Assembly (NCBI GenBank): GCA_023453025.1
Contig: JAEXUD010000017.1
Coordinates: 1-41,512, forward strand
Source of the DNA: Bacillota bacterium
GTDB taxonomy: Bacteria > Bacillota > Clostridia > Tissierellales > Sedimentibacteraceae
Length of the DNA: 41,512 nt
Direction: 5' to 3'
Positions 32,585 through 40,819 of the stretch are shown in pieces; positions within the stretch are counted from its first letter, which is position 1; every line of letters starts with the position of its first letter. The position numbers and the translations under genes are program-made. Under the pieces are notes generated by a model, which saw nothing but the letters and a program-made list of their open reading frames with translations, ran no database searches and had not been told where the DNA came from.

Positions 32585-33536
32585 TATTGCCTCCTGATAA
32601 AAATGAACTTAAACCTTTCATAATTTTTTCTGCTTCATCAAACATTTCAGTAATTATTTCTTTACAGCTCTGCTCTTTATTAACCAATCCTGCAATTTGT
32701 CCTGACATAACAGAGCCATAATCTACATCCCCTTCTACTGCCGCCTTATAAAGCCTTCCTCTTCCAAGCTGTTCCATTTGTTCAACAGTAGCATTATTTT
32801 TTTCTAATTCCTTGAATTGTGTTACAAGTTTATTTTTCAGTACTCTTACAGGATGACCTGTTTTTCTTCCTGTAACAGCTGTGTCTGTATCATTTGCCTT
32901 TTTAACTTTGTTTTTATAATTTTGGTGTACACTACATTCTTTCGCTAATAAAAATCTTGTGCCCACTTGTACACCTTGTGCTCCAAGACTCAATACTGCC
33001 GCTATACCTCTTCCGTCCGCAACTCCTCCTGCAGCTATTACAGGAACCTTAACAGCATCCACTACCTGAGGGGTTATGCACATAGTAGTTATTTCTCCTA
33101 CATGACCTCCGGATTCCGTGCCTTCACATATTATAGCATCAGCTCCTATTTTTTCCAGATGCTTTGCAAATGCAACTGATGGTACCACCGGTATGATTTT
33201 TGAACCGGCTTCCTTCCAAAGCTTCATAAACTTGCCCGGGTTGCCTGCTCCGGTAATTATAACAGGTACCTTTTCGTCAACAAGCAAACTTCCGACTTCT
33301 TCAGCATAAGGGCTCAATAGCATTACATTGACACCAAAAGGTTTATCAGTTAATTCTTTTATTTTGTGAATTTCTTTTCTAAGTACTTCAGCTGTGTTGT
33401 TCCCTGCAGCTATCACGCCGAGACCACCTGCTTCTGATACTGCCGCAGCCAGCCCGGCATCTGATATTTGAGCCATACCGCCCTGAAAAATCGGATACTT
33501 TATATTTAGTAAGCTGCATATGTTTGTCTTAATCAT
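32577..33536 (-). CDS. fabK: Enoyl-ACP reductase, FMN-dependent
   Basis: 319 residues from the ATG giving MIKTNICSLLNIKYPIFQGGMAQ; AAGGAGATTAT stands directly before it, whereas a reading from 33557 has no ribosome site. FabK is the FMN-containing, triclosan-insensitive enoyl-ACP reductase of many Firmicutes. Motifs: GGMAQISDAGLAAAVSEAGGLG, EGTESGGHVGE with the catalytic His, and AAGGVADGRGIAAVLSLGAQGVQVGTRFL. The operon position between acpP and fabD separates it from nitronate monooxygenases. Confidence 0.94.
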   Translation of the reverse strand: MIKTNICSLLNIKYPIFQGGMAQISDAGLAAAVSEAGGLGVIAAGNNTAEVLRKEIHKIKELTDKPFGVNVMLLSPYAEEVGSLLVDEKVPVIITGAGNPGKFMKLWKEAGSKIIPVVPSVAFAKHLEKIGADAIICEGTESGGHVGEITTMCITPQVVDAVKVPVIAAGGVADGRGIAAVLSLGAQGVQVGTRFLLAKECSVHQNYKNKVKKANDTDTAVTGRKTGHPVRVLKNKLVTQFKELEKNNATVEQMEQLGRGRLYKAAVEGDVDYGSVMSGQIAGLVNKEQSCKEIITEMFDEAEKIMKGLSSFLSGGNNE

Positions 33537-33626
33537 ATAATCTCCTTGTTCAACCATTTAATCTAGCATATTAACGCTTTATCACCAAACCTGTTTAATC
33601 CCCATTGGGACTCTGTTGCATAAGAT

Positions 33627-33648
33627 AAAACGCCCATACAGGCGTTTT
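33627..33648 (-). terminator. Hairpin between acpP and fabK, possible attenuator
   Basis: AAAACGCC (33627-33634) and GGCGTTTT (33641-33648) with a 6-base loop. On the minus strand the T-run is short (TTTTATCTTATG). Partial termination would give more acpP mRNA than fab enzyme mRNA. Confidence 0.6.
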
Positions 33649-33660
33649 TTACTCCACTAA

Positions 33661-33891
33661 TTAATTTTGTTTTTCTGTAATGTAATCAACTATGTTTCCG
33701 ACTGTAACAAGCTTGCTATAATCGTCTTCTTCGATAGTCACATCAAGCTCATCTTCAATTTTGCTTATTAATTCAAATAAATCCAGTGAATCTGCACCAA
33801 GATCATCTTTTATTTTGCTTTCCAGCTTTATATTCTCTTCTTCAACATCCAATTCTTCAACTAATATTTCTTTTACTTTTTCTAAGATCAT
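33661..33891 (-). CDS. acpP: Acyl carrier protein
   Basis: 76 residues from the ATG giving MILEKVKEILVEEL; the reading can be extended 5 codons to a TTG, but TTGGAGGAC is clearly the ribosome site of the ATG. The phosphopantetheine Ser is in LGADSLDLFEL, helix II is acidic, and VTIEEDDYSKLVTVGNIVDYI follows. First gene of the fab operon, with the FabT-like operator and promoter 75 bases upstream. Confidence 0.96.
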   Translation of the reverse strand: MILEKVKEILVEELDVEEENIKLESKIKDDLGADSLDLFELISKIEDELDVTIEEDDYSKLVTVGNIVDYITEKQN

Positions 33892-33965
33892 TATGTCCTC
33901 CAACAATTATTTATTAATTTTAATATCCATTATTTTGTAATTAATATTTGTTTAATGCCTAATAT

Positions 33966-33978
33966 TTTGATATTCGAA
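33966..33978. promoter_or_regulatory. FabT-like operator of the fab operon
   Basis: TTTGATATTCGAA is a near-perfect palindrome, one base off TTTGA-N3-TCAAA. It abuts the -10 box of the acpP promoter, where a bound repressor would block initiation. The same site and spacing recur at 19291-19303. Confidence 0.65.
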
Positions 33979-34006
33979 GTATATAATAAAACAGTTAATT
34001 TGTCAA
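33978..34006 (-). promoter_or_regulatory. Promoter of the acpP-fab operon
   Basis: On the minus strand TTGACA (34006-34001), 17 bases, TATACT (33983-33978). Confidence 0.8.
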
Positions 34007-34060
34007 TAGAATTTTTAAAAGTTAATTTATAACAAAGCCATTTTTTATCTTAATTAGTAA

Positions 34061-34081
34061 AGCCTGTCGAAATGACAGGCT
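34061..34081 (-). terminator. Terminator after wecB
   Basis: AGCCTGTC (34061-34068) and GACAGGCT (34074-34081) with a 5-base loop, followed on the minus strand by TTACTAATT, a weak U-tract. Located 16 bases past the stop. Confidence 0.7.
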
Positions 34082-34097
34082 CAGGCTGCTGGAAAAG

Positions 34098-35222
34098 TTA
34101 TTTTAGACTGTTTTTAATTATTGCTTCCTTTATATATTCTGCGGCTCTGCCGTCTCCATATGGATTGACTGCATTTGCCATCTTTTTGTATTCTTCTTCA
34201 CTGTTTATGAGATTATCTATTTCATTAAATATTACACTTTTTTCTGTACCGACAAGCTTTGCCGTTCCTGCTTCTATTCCTTCAGGTCTTTCAGTTTCCC
34301 TTCTTACAACCAGCACAGGCTTTCCCAGTGACGGCGCTTCTTCCTGCACTCCTCCGGAATCTGTGACAACCAGGTAGCATTTTGCCATCAGATTTGTAAA
34401 TGGGAGATAGTCAAGCGGCTCTATTAAATGAATATTATTTAAATCACCAAATACTTTTTTTGCTATTTCTCTGACCTTAGGATTCAAATGCATTGGATAT
34501 ATTACTTCTACCTGCTTGTTTTTTTCTGCTGCTTCCTTTATAGCCGTAAAAATATTTTCCATGGGTTCTCCTATATTCTCTCTTCTGTGAGCAGTTAAAA
34601 GCAACACCTTGTTATTTTCAAAGTCTATATTATTAAGTCTCTCATCTTCAAATTTATAATTTTTATCTATAACCCATTTTAAGGCATCTATCGATGTATT
34701 TCCTGTTACAAAAATTTTATAGTCATCGTATCCTTCATTCAACAGGTTTTGCCTTGAAGTTTCCGTTGGCGCAAAGTGAAAATCAGTTATAATTCCCGTC
34801 AGCTTCCGGTTTGCTTCCTCAGGATATGGAGAATACAGATTTCCGCTTCTTAAGCCCGCTTCCACATGACCTATTTTTACTTGATGATAAAAAGCTGCCA
34901 ATGCTCCTGAAAATACTGTTGTTGTATCCCCCTGAACAAGTATCAGATCAGGTTTGAATTCTTCTATTACACCCTCCAAGCCTGTCAATGCCCTGCATGT
35001 TATTTGTGTCAGTGTCTGACCGCTTTGGAATATATTTAAATCATAGTCAGGTTCAATGTCAAATATTCTTAAAACCTGATCAAGCATATCTCTGTGCTGA
35101 GCTGTAACACATATTTTTGTTATAAAATGTTCCTCATCATTTTTCAGTACCTTGACTATAGGAGCCATTTTCACAGCTTCCGGCCTGGTTCCGAAAATAA
35201 TGAGAGTTTTTATTTTGTTCAT
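34098..35222 (-). CDS. wecB: UDP-N-acetylglucosamine 2-epimerase (non-hydrolysing)
   Basis: 374-residue epimerase (WecB/MnaA) that interconverts UDP-GlcNAc and UDP-ManNAc for wall teichoic acid or other surface polymers. Motifs: GTRPEAVKMAPIV, VQGDTTTVFSGALAAF, HVEAGLRSGN, YPEEANRKLTG, LLTAHRRENIGEP and TDSGGVQEEAPSLGKPVLVVR. It is 8 bases after the TagO/WecA gene, so the lipid-linked primer and the ManNAc donor are made by the same operon. Confidence 0.95.
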   Translation of the reverse strand: MNKIKTLIIFGTRPEAVKMAPIVKVLKNDEEHFITKICVTAQHRDMLDQVLRIFDIEPDYDLNIFQSGQTLTQITCRALTGLEGVIEEFKPDLILVQGDTTTVFSGALAAFYHQVKIGHVEAGLRSGNLYSPYPEEANRKLTGIITDFHFAPTETSRQNLLNEGYDDYKIFVTGNTSIDALKWVIDKNYKFEDERLNNIDFENNKVLLLTAHRRENIGEPMENIFTAIKEAAEKNKQVEVIYPMHLNPKVREIAKKVFGDLNNIHLIEPLDYLPFTNLMAKCYLVVTDSGGVQEEAPSLGKPVLVVRRETERPEGIEAGTAKLVGTEKSVIFNEIDNLINSEEEYKKMANAVNPYGDGRAAEYIKEAIIKNSLK

Positions 35223-35230
35223 AAATCCTC

Positions 35231-36259
35231 CTATTGTTCTTTTCGTTTAAACAATCCGCCAATTTTTGCAAAATAAAATACTGCGATAACTACTATGGTT
35301 GCAACTATTATACCTGTAAATGGATCAGCGTCGGAAATAGCAATTGACACTATACCCAGCATCATGCTTATGAAGTACATTATTAATACTGTCTGTCGCT
35401 GATTGAGACCTGACATCATAAGCTTGTGATGCAAATGGTCCTTATCTGCCTGCATAATTGGTTTTTTGTTAATATATCTTCTTATAATAGCAAATGCTGT
35501 ATCAAAAATAGGAAGTCCCAGAGCAAATAACGGTACTGCCAAGGCTACTGCCGCAACGCTTTTAACCATACCCAGGACAGATGTTACAGCTAACATATAT
35601 CCTAAAAGAAGTGCTCCCGTATCTCCCATGAATATTTTCGCAGGATTAAAATTAAATGGGAGGAATCCTAATGATGCTCCTGCTATAATTGCACATTGCA
35701 TCACTATAAAATCATGTCCCAGTTTTGCTGCCGTAAAAAGAAGGGTAGTAGCAGCTATACTGGCAACTCCTGATGCAAGACCGTCTAATCCGTCTATTAA
35801 GTTAATAGTGTTGGTGATTCCCACCAGCCAAAACAATGTTATCGGATATGACAGCCAGGTCAGCAGGTAGCTAATACCTGTAGCAGACAACGGATTTGTA
35901 ATAAAATGAATCTGGACTCCGCCTCTAATAGCAACCATTGCTGCTATTAGCTGCATAAGCATTTTTATTTTTGCAGGCATATCGTACATATCATCAACAA
36001 TTCCTGTTAAAACGATTATTGTGGCACCAATCATTATGTGAATATTTGTTGTGGTATGTGGCATGTATACAATCATACACGCCATAATTGAAACATATAT
36101 TGCAAGTCCCCCAAAATATGGCATTGGTTTACTATGTATTTTTCTGGGGTCCTTTGGTACATCCAATGCTCCAACCTTAAACGCAAGCTTTCTGGCAGGA
36201 GGTGTCATTATAAATGCAATAATTACAGCTGAAATAAAAGCTATAAAATAACTAGCCAT
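35231..36259 (-). CDS. tagO: Undecaprenyl-phosphate GlcNAc-1-phosphate transferase (TagO/WecA type)
   Basis: 342-residue membrane transferase with about ten helices. It starts a surface polymer by moving GlcNAc-1-P onto undecaprenyl phosphate. Motifs of the MraY/WecA superfamily: PYFGGLAIY, GIVDDMYDMPAKIKML, NLIDGLDGLASG, FMGDTGALLLGY and the HIH-like DKDHLHHKLM. The last ~20 residues are a Lys/Arg-rich cytoplasmic tail. One base separates it from rpiB upstream. Confidence 0.94.
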   Translation of the reverse strand: MASYFIAFISAVIIAFIMTPPARKLAFKVGALDVPKDPRKIHSKPMPYFGGLAIYVSIMACMIVYMPHTTTNIHIMIGATIIVLTGIVDDMYDMPAKIKMLMQLIAAMVAIRGGVQIHFITNPLSATGISYLLTWLSYPITLFWLVGITNTINLIDGLDGLASGVASIAATTLLFTAAKLGHDFIVMQCAIIAGASLGFLPFNFNPAKIFMGDTGALLLGYMLAVTSVLGMVKSVAAVALAVPLFALGLPIFDTAFAIIRRYINKKPIMQADKDHLHHKLMMSGLNQRQTVLIMYFISMMLGIVSIAISDADPFTGIIVATIVVIAVFYFAKIGGLFKRKEQ

Positions 36260-36260
36260 A

Positions 36261-36716
36261 TTAATCCTCTACTTTATCAGTATTTTCTATATCCATTAGT
36301 TTATTTACCCTGTTTTCGTGTCTTCCGCCTTCAAATTCTGTTGCAAGCCATGTATCCACAAGGCTTAAAGCAACGCCTTTTCCTAAGACTCTCTCCCCCA
36401 AAGCAAGCATGTTTGCATTGTTGTGCAGCCTTGACATTCTTGCCATATATTCATTTGTGCAAAGCGCGCATCTTATTCCCTTCACCTTGTTTGCAGCTAT
36501 AGAAATTCCGATTCCGGTTCCGCAGATTATTATTCCTTTATCCGCTTCCTTGCCGACAACCATTTCAGCAGCCCTCCTGCCAAAATCAGGATAGTCCACT
36601 GAAGCAGTGTTGTATACTCCTATATCAGTAATATCATAACCGTTTGAAACCAAATGTTCTTTAACTGCTTCCTTTAATTGGAATCCGCCATGGTCGCATG
36701 CCAGTACTATTTTCAT
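36261..36716 (-). CDS. rpiB: Ribose-5-phosphate isomerase B
   Basis: 151 residues from the ATG giving MKIVLACDHGGFQLK; GGAGGG lies between the two candidate starts and serves this one. The RpiB/LacAB fold is shown by ACDHGG, the active-site Cys in GIIICGTGIGISIAANK, and CTNEYMARMSRLHNNANMLALG. It interconverts ribulose 5-phosphate and ribose 5-phosphate. Confidence 0.95.
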   Translation of the reverse strand: MKIVLACDHGGFQLKEAVKEHLVSNGYDITDIGVYNTASVDYPDFGRRAAEMVVGKEADKGIIICGTGIGISIAANKVKGIRCALCTNEYMARMSRLHNNANMLALGERVLGKGVALSLVDTWLATEFEGGRHENRVNKLMDIENTDKVED

Positions 36717-36776
36717 TTTTCCCTCCATATATTAAATACCTGCTGATTACAGCCAAATGTAAACTGGACCAGCATA

Positions 36777-37247
36777 TTATTTTAAGCTTTTTACAATTTT
36801 TATTAATTGTGCTTCGATTTCTTCGGCAACTTTTTCATAGACATTATAGTCTGAACCAAAAGGATCGGCAATATCCAGATTTTCATCATGTATTTCTTCA
36901 TTATTAGCTATAAATGCATATTCCTTTAATGTATAGACTTTGTTTGAATATTCAGGCACAGCATTTACAATCATTTTTTTATGACTGCCGGTCATAGTTA
37001 AAATTAAATCTGAATCAATTATTATTTTCTTAGTGAGCAGTCTGGCCTTATGATTTAAAATGTCAATTCCCTTTTTATCTAATGTATAAATTGCCTTTTC
37101 ATTGGCATTGTCGCCTTCAAAGGCGTTAATTCCCGCTGATGAAACATGTACATTTTCTATGTTGCTGTTTTCCAGCAAATACTTAAAAATGCCTTCAGCC
37201 ATGCTGCTCCTGCAGGTATTTCCCGTACATACAAGCAAAATATTCAT
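36777..37247 (-). CDS. Low-molecular-weight protein-tyrosine (arginine) phosphatase family
   Basis: 156 residues from the ATG that follows GAGGTGAAT. The phosphatase loop is VCTGNTCRSSMAE (CX5RS), with the general-acid Asp in the DPFGSD loop near the carboxyl end. The Thr after Asn in the loop (GNT) is typical of the YwlE-like arginine phosphatases found beside ywlC and rpiB in Firmicutes, so phospho-arginine may be the substrate. It lies 7 bases after the ywlC gene. Confidence 0.9.
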   Translation of the reverse strand: MNILLVCTGNTCRSSMAEGIFKYLLENSNIENVHVSSAGINAFEGDNANEKAIYTLDKKGIDILNHKARLLTKKIIIDSDLILTMTGSHKKMIVNAVPEYSNKVYTLKEYAFIANNEEIHDENLDIADPFGSDYNVYEKVAEEIEAQLIKIVKSLK

Positions 37248-37254
37248 ATTCACC

Positions 37255-38313
37255 TCATATATTTATTGTTTCGCTGGATGCTTTTCCTAACCTGTTCATT
37301 ATAGCTTTTCCAAGCTCTTTTTCGTCAACTGCTTCTGCAAGTATAATATCCACCCCCATATGATCAAACTCCCTTAGACTCTTAAACAGATTAGACGAAA
37401 TTGTGAGAGGTTTGGTTCTGTCTCCACATAAAATAGTTAATTTTCCAAAATAATGCTCGTCAGTTTGCGTAGTTGATAAAATTCCGACTTTTAAGCCTTC
37501 TTCAAGAAATTTATCATAATCTTCATTAATTCTTTTTATAATTTTTTCAATGCTGCCTTTGTAAAGAATCACCTTTGCTTTTGGTGAATAATGTCTGTAT
37601 TTTTGACCGGGGGATTTAGGAACTAATTTTTCACTTCCTTTAATAATAGCCGGGTCATATTCACATTGTCCAAGCACGCTTATTATGTCTTCTCTTGTAA
37701 CTTTGCCCGGTCTTAATATCATTGGTATCTCACTTGTCATATCAATCACTGTGGATTCCAAACCTATATCCGTGCTGCCTCCGTCAATAATCATATCAAC
37801 CTTGCCAATTAAATCCTCTATAACGTGAGCTGCCTCTGTTGGGCTTGGTTTGCCTGAAGTATTTGCACTTGGAGCAGCAATTGGCTTCTTGCTTTCCTTA
37901 ATAAGAGCAAGAGCAATTTTATTAACGGGCAGACGTATGGCTGCAGTATTTAACCCTGCCGTTATTTTATCAGATAAAACATTTTTTTTATATAGAATCA
38001 TTGTCAGCGGACCCGGCCAATATTTGTTTGCCAGTATTTTAGCACTTGCAGGTACCGTTTCAGCCAATGAATATAACTCGTCAAATTCTGATATATGTAC
38101 TATCAATGGGTTATCCTGCGGTCTTCCTTTTGCCTTGAATATTTTTTCGCAAGCTTCATCATTCAATGCATCGGCACCTATACCATAGACTGTCTCAGTA
38201 GGAAATACAACCACTCCGCCATTATTTATAATATCTGCTGCTTCTCTTATAATATTGTAATCAATATTTTCCGGATCCATGTTAATTACTTTCGTTTTTA
38301 TAATTTGTTCCAT
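37255..38313 (-). CDS. ywlC: L-threonylcarbamoyladenylate synthase (Sua5/YwlC)
   Basis: 352-residue, two-domain Sua5 protein. It makes threonylcarbamoyl-AMP for the t6A37 modification of ANN-decoding tRNAs. The YrdC domain (~1-210) has FPTETVYGIGADA, KGRPQDNPLIVHI and PIAAPSANTSGKPSPT; a linker with SPGQKYRHYSPKA leads to the Sua5 domain (~225-350). First gene of the ywlC-phosphatase-rpiB-tagO-wecB operon, with a promoter 62 bases upstream. Confidence 0.94.
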   Translation of the reverse strand: MEQIIKTKVINMDPENIDYNIIREAADIINNGGVVVFPTETVYGIGADALNDEACEKIFKAKGRPQDNPLIVHISEFDELYSLAETVPASAKILANKYWPGPLTMILYKKNVLSDKITAGLNTAAIRLPVNKIALALIKESKKPIAAPSANTSGKPSPTEAAHVIEDLIGKVDMIIDGGSTDIGLESTVIDMTSEIPMILRPGKVTREDIISVLGQCEYDPAIIKGSEKLVPKSPGQKYRHYSPKAKVILYKGSIEKIIKRINEDYDKFLEEGLKVGILSTTQTDEHYFGKLTILCGDRTKPLTISSNLFKSLREFDHMGVDIILAEAVDEKELGKAIMNRLGKASSETINI

Positions 38314-38374
38314 TATTTACCTCTCGTAACTGTTATGCAGCTTCTCTTGTTATTCGTTATAGTTACTATTGTTA

Positions 38375-38403
38375 ATTATATACTACATTATCCCTATAAA
38401 CAA
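38375..38403 (-). promoter_or_regulatory. Promoter of the ywlC operon
   Basis: On the minus strand a perfect TATAAT (38380-38375) lies 17 bases after TTGTTT (38403-38398), a partial -35. Confidence 0.5.
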
Positions 38404-38516
38404 GATTTTACTTCTTAATATTTTATAACAATACCTTGAGGCGTATTTCATTCATGCGGCAGATATATATTTGTAAAATCTACATATATATTTATAAAGA
38501 AATCTAGGAGGACAAA

Positions 38517-39254
38517 GTGGATATTTTATATTATTTTATTATTGGTTTCATAATAGGAGGGATAGGAACATGCATCGGGGGATTGATATCTGTTATGATA
38601 CGCAAGCCCAGTGACAGGCTTGTATCGGGTATGCTTAGCTTTGCTGCAGGTATAATGCTTTCCATCATATCATTTGACCTTATGCCGGAAGCATATGAAA
38701 TAGGGGGTTTCTTTATTGTAACGTTAGGACTTGTACTCGGACTGTTATTGGTGTTTACAGCTGAAAAGCTTATACCGACCAATAAATTAAATAAATATAA
38801 AGGAAAAAAATTAAGCTACATAAAAATGAGCTTAATAATAATGATCAGCATGAGTCTTCATAACTTTCCCGAGGGTGTTGCTGTTGGCTCAAGTGCTGTG
38901 TATTCAGAGAATTTAGGTATAAAAATCGGAATTCTAATTGCTGCTCACGATATACCCGAAGGCATGAGCGTAGGTATTCCTCTTGTAATGGCAGGAATTT
39001 CCCCATTATCCGTTGTGCTGCTCGCATTACTAACCGGTCTTCCAACAGCCTTTGGTGCTGTCTTTGGTGCCGCCTTAGGTGGAATATCAAAATACTTCAT
39101 TGCATTCTGTCTTTCCGCAGCTGCCAGCAGCATGCTTTATGTATCATCGCATGAGCTTATACCCGAAGCAAATCTTCTTTACAAGGGAAAAAGCAACGCC
39201 GTATTTTTGCTTATAGGTTTTATATGCGGCTGTTACTTGAGCTATGCTATATAG
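38517..39254 (+). CDS. ZIP-family metal transporter
   Basis: 245-residue membrane protein with about eight segments. The two ZIP metal-site motifs are clear: HNFPEGVAVG (helix 4) and HDIPEGMSVG (helix 5). This is the GufA/ZupT-like bacterial type; zinc, iron or manganese are possible cargoes and I cannot choose. The start is GTG, with CTAGGAGGACAAA before it. Its TAG directly abuts the end of the convergent DUF3343 gene. Confidence 0.92.
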   Translation: MDILYYFIIGFIIGGIGTCIGGLISVMIRKPSDRLVSGMLSFAAGIMLSIISFDLMPEAYEIGGFFIVTLGLVLGLLLVFTAEKLIPTNKLNKYKGKKLSYIKMSLIIMISMSLHNFPEGVAVGSSAVYSENLGIKIGILIAAHDIPEGMSVGIPLVMAGISPLSVVLLALLTGLPTAFGAVFGAALGGISKYFIAFCLSAAASSMLYVSSHELIPEANLLYKGKSNAVFLLIGFICGCYLSYAI

Positions 39255-39479
39255 CTAAGCCTCATAATATATTTGATCGTATACAAGGCTGTTATTTAAA
39301 ATAATTGTTTTAAATGTTTCCAAATCATCCTTGCAAAACCGGATACATAATCCACAGCTTGAACTTATGGTTCTTGGAACCGGTATTATTTTATATTTTA
39401 CATTATGTTTTTTTAAAGCAGCCTCTACCTTCATTGCATATGAAACTGATTTAAATGTCATATAATTATATTGTTCCAT
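39255..39479 (-). CDS. DUF3343 family protein (Se/S carrier-like)
   Basis: 74-residue protein matching the DUF3343 pattern: an amino YNYMTFKSVSYAMKVEAALKK stretch, then IPVPRTISSSCGLCIRFC, and an acidic end. Members are proposed sulphur/selenium carriers; the two Cys of CGLC, plus a third in RFC, fit a redox or carrier site, but the function is not proven. It ends one base from the ZIP gene stop, leaving no room for a terminator between them. Confidence 0.8.
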   Translation of the reverse strand: MEQYNYMTFKSVSYAMKVEAALKKHNVKYKIIPVPRTISSSCGLCIRFCKDDLETFKTIILNNSLVYDQIYYEA

Positions 39480-39546
39480 TTTATACCTTCTGCTGTTATA
39501 AGTTAATTATTAGTATATCATACATAAAATCACAATCTAATATATA

Positions 39547-39578
39547 AAAGTTATAATCATCCGGTTGACTATAACTTT
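39547..39578 (-). terminator. Terminator after apbE
   Basis: AAAGTTATA (39547-39555) and TATAACTTT (39570-39578) form a 9-bp A/T-rich stem with a 14-base loop; the minus strand then reads TATATATT. Located 10 bases past the apbE stop. Confidence 0.5.
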
Positions 39579-39588
39579 ATTTTATTTA

Positions 39589-40710
39589 TTATTTTTTAAT
39601 TGCTGCAGTCGCTCCGTGGCTTTTCATTATTTCTTTCATACCATCAGTCGCTTCAACAGTTTTGTCCTTAAATACCCACAAAGCTTCCACACCATCAATT
39701 GATTCAACTAATTCTCTTCCTTCCTCATAGCTTAAAAGAAATATGGTTGTTGATAAAAAGTCGGCTCTTCCTGAATCCTCTGTCACTACAGATACGGCTC
39801 TGAAATAATCTCCGGGCATCAGAGTTTTTGGATTTATCAAATGGTTCAATACCTTGTCTCCAACTATATAATATCTTTGGTAATCACCGCTGGTTACTAC
39901 TGAAGCATTTGTTAAAAATACCGTATCAAGGATATTCTCCTCAGAATTACCTATTACGCTGTCAGGGTTTTGTATACCCACGCCCCATTTATCCCTTATT
40001 CCGTCCTTTGGTACTCCAAAGGCCCGGATATTTCCTCCATTGCTTATAATCCCTGATGTAAATCCATCCTTAATTACTTCCTGCACAACCACCTCTGTTG
40101 CAAATCCTTTGGCAACAGCTCCGACATCGAGGCTCATTAACGGGTCATCCAGATATACAGTACTGTTTTCAACGTCAACTATTACCTTGTCTATATCTGT
40201 ATGTTCATTGGCTTCTTGTAATTTATCCATAGGAGGTATTTTTGCAGCTGCAGGGTTAAATTCTGCCTCATCTCTGTAATCATGCCAGATTTCAAGAACT
40301 GCACCAAATGCAATATTAGTTTGCGTTCCTACTTCTTCATAAAGCTCTTTGGAGAAAATTATTAAGTCAATAATATCCTTGCTTACTTTGACCGGCTTGA
40401 CACCTGCATTGTCATTGATAGTCTTTATGTTGTTTATTCCTTCATAATCATTATATTTATCAAACAGCTTATGAAGCTCCATCATTCTTATATGTATCTT
40501 TTCAAAATAATCATTAAATTCTTCTTCTGTTTCTGTGTAGCCTACCACTGTTGTGACTGTGTCAAATGTATCTAAAAAAGTGTTTGAATATTTTTCATAT
40601 ACCTTTTCCTCTTCAACCGGCGTTTCTTCATTGTTTCCATTTTGCTGACATCCTGTAAATGATGTGAGAATTAAAGCTACTATCAACACTATAGAAAGTA
40701 TTTTATTCAT
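39589..40710 (-). CDS. apbE: FAD:protein FMN transferase (lipoprotein)
   Basis: 373 residues from the ATG after AGGGTGATAAAT; a GTG three codons earlier is the alternative. A lipoprotein signal ends at SFTGC. The ApbE fold is shown by FDTVTTVVGY, LDVGAVAKGFATE, SNGGNIRAFG and HLINPKTLMPG; a Thr/Asp metal site would complete it. It attaches FMN by a phosphoester bond to Thr/Ser of exported proteins such as RnfG/NqrC or extracellular flavoproteins. The acceptor may be encoded elsewhere. It has its own promoter, with a terminator separating it from the upstream repeat protein. Confidence 0.94.
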   Translation of the reverse strand: MNKILSIVLIVALILTSFTGCQQNGNNEETPVEEEKVYEKYSNTFLDTFDTVTTVVGYTETEEEFNDYFEKIHIRMMELHKLFDKYNDYEGINNIKTINDNAGVKPVKVSKDIIDLIIFSKELYEEVGTQTNIAFGAVLEIWHDYRDEAEFNPAAAKIPPMDKLQEANEHTDIDKVIVDVENSTVYLDDPLMSLDVGAVAKGFATEVVVQEVIKDGFTSGIISNGGNIRAFGVPKDGIRDKWGVGIQNPDSVIGNSEENILDTVFLTNASVVTSGDYQRYYIVGDKVLNHLINPKTLMPGDYFRAVSVVTEDSGRADFLSTTIFLLSYEEGRELVESIDGVEALWVFKDKTVEATDGMKEIMKSHGATAAIKK

Positions 40711-40727
40711 ATTTATCACCCTAAATT

Positions 40728-40756
40728 ATAATACCAAATATTAATAATATTATCAA
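40728..40756 (-). promoter_or_regulatory. Promoter of apbE
   Basis: On the minus strand TTGATA (40756-40751), 17 bases, TATTAT (40733-40728); each box is one base off consensus. Confidence 0.65.
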
Positions 40757-40778
40757 TATATAATTAAAAAGACAATCT

Positions 40779-40807
40779 AAAACTCCCCTCAATCAGAAGG
40801 GAGTTTT
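40779..40807 (-). terminator. Terminator after the repeat-protein gene
   Basis: AAAACTCCC (40779-40787) and GGGAGTTTT (40799-40807) with an 11-base loop. It lies 12 bases past the stop at 40820 and separates that gene from apbE. Confidence 0.8.
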
Positions 40808-40819
40808 TTATAAACTTAA

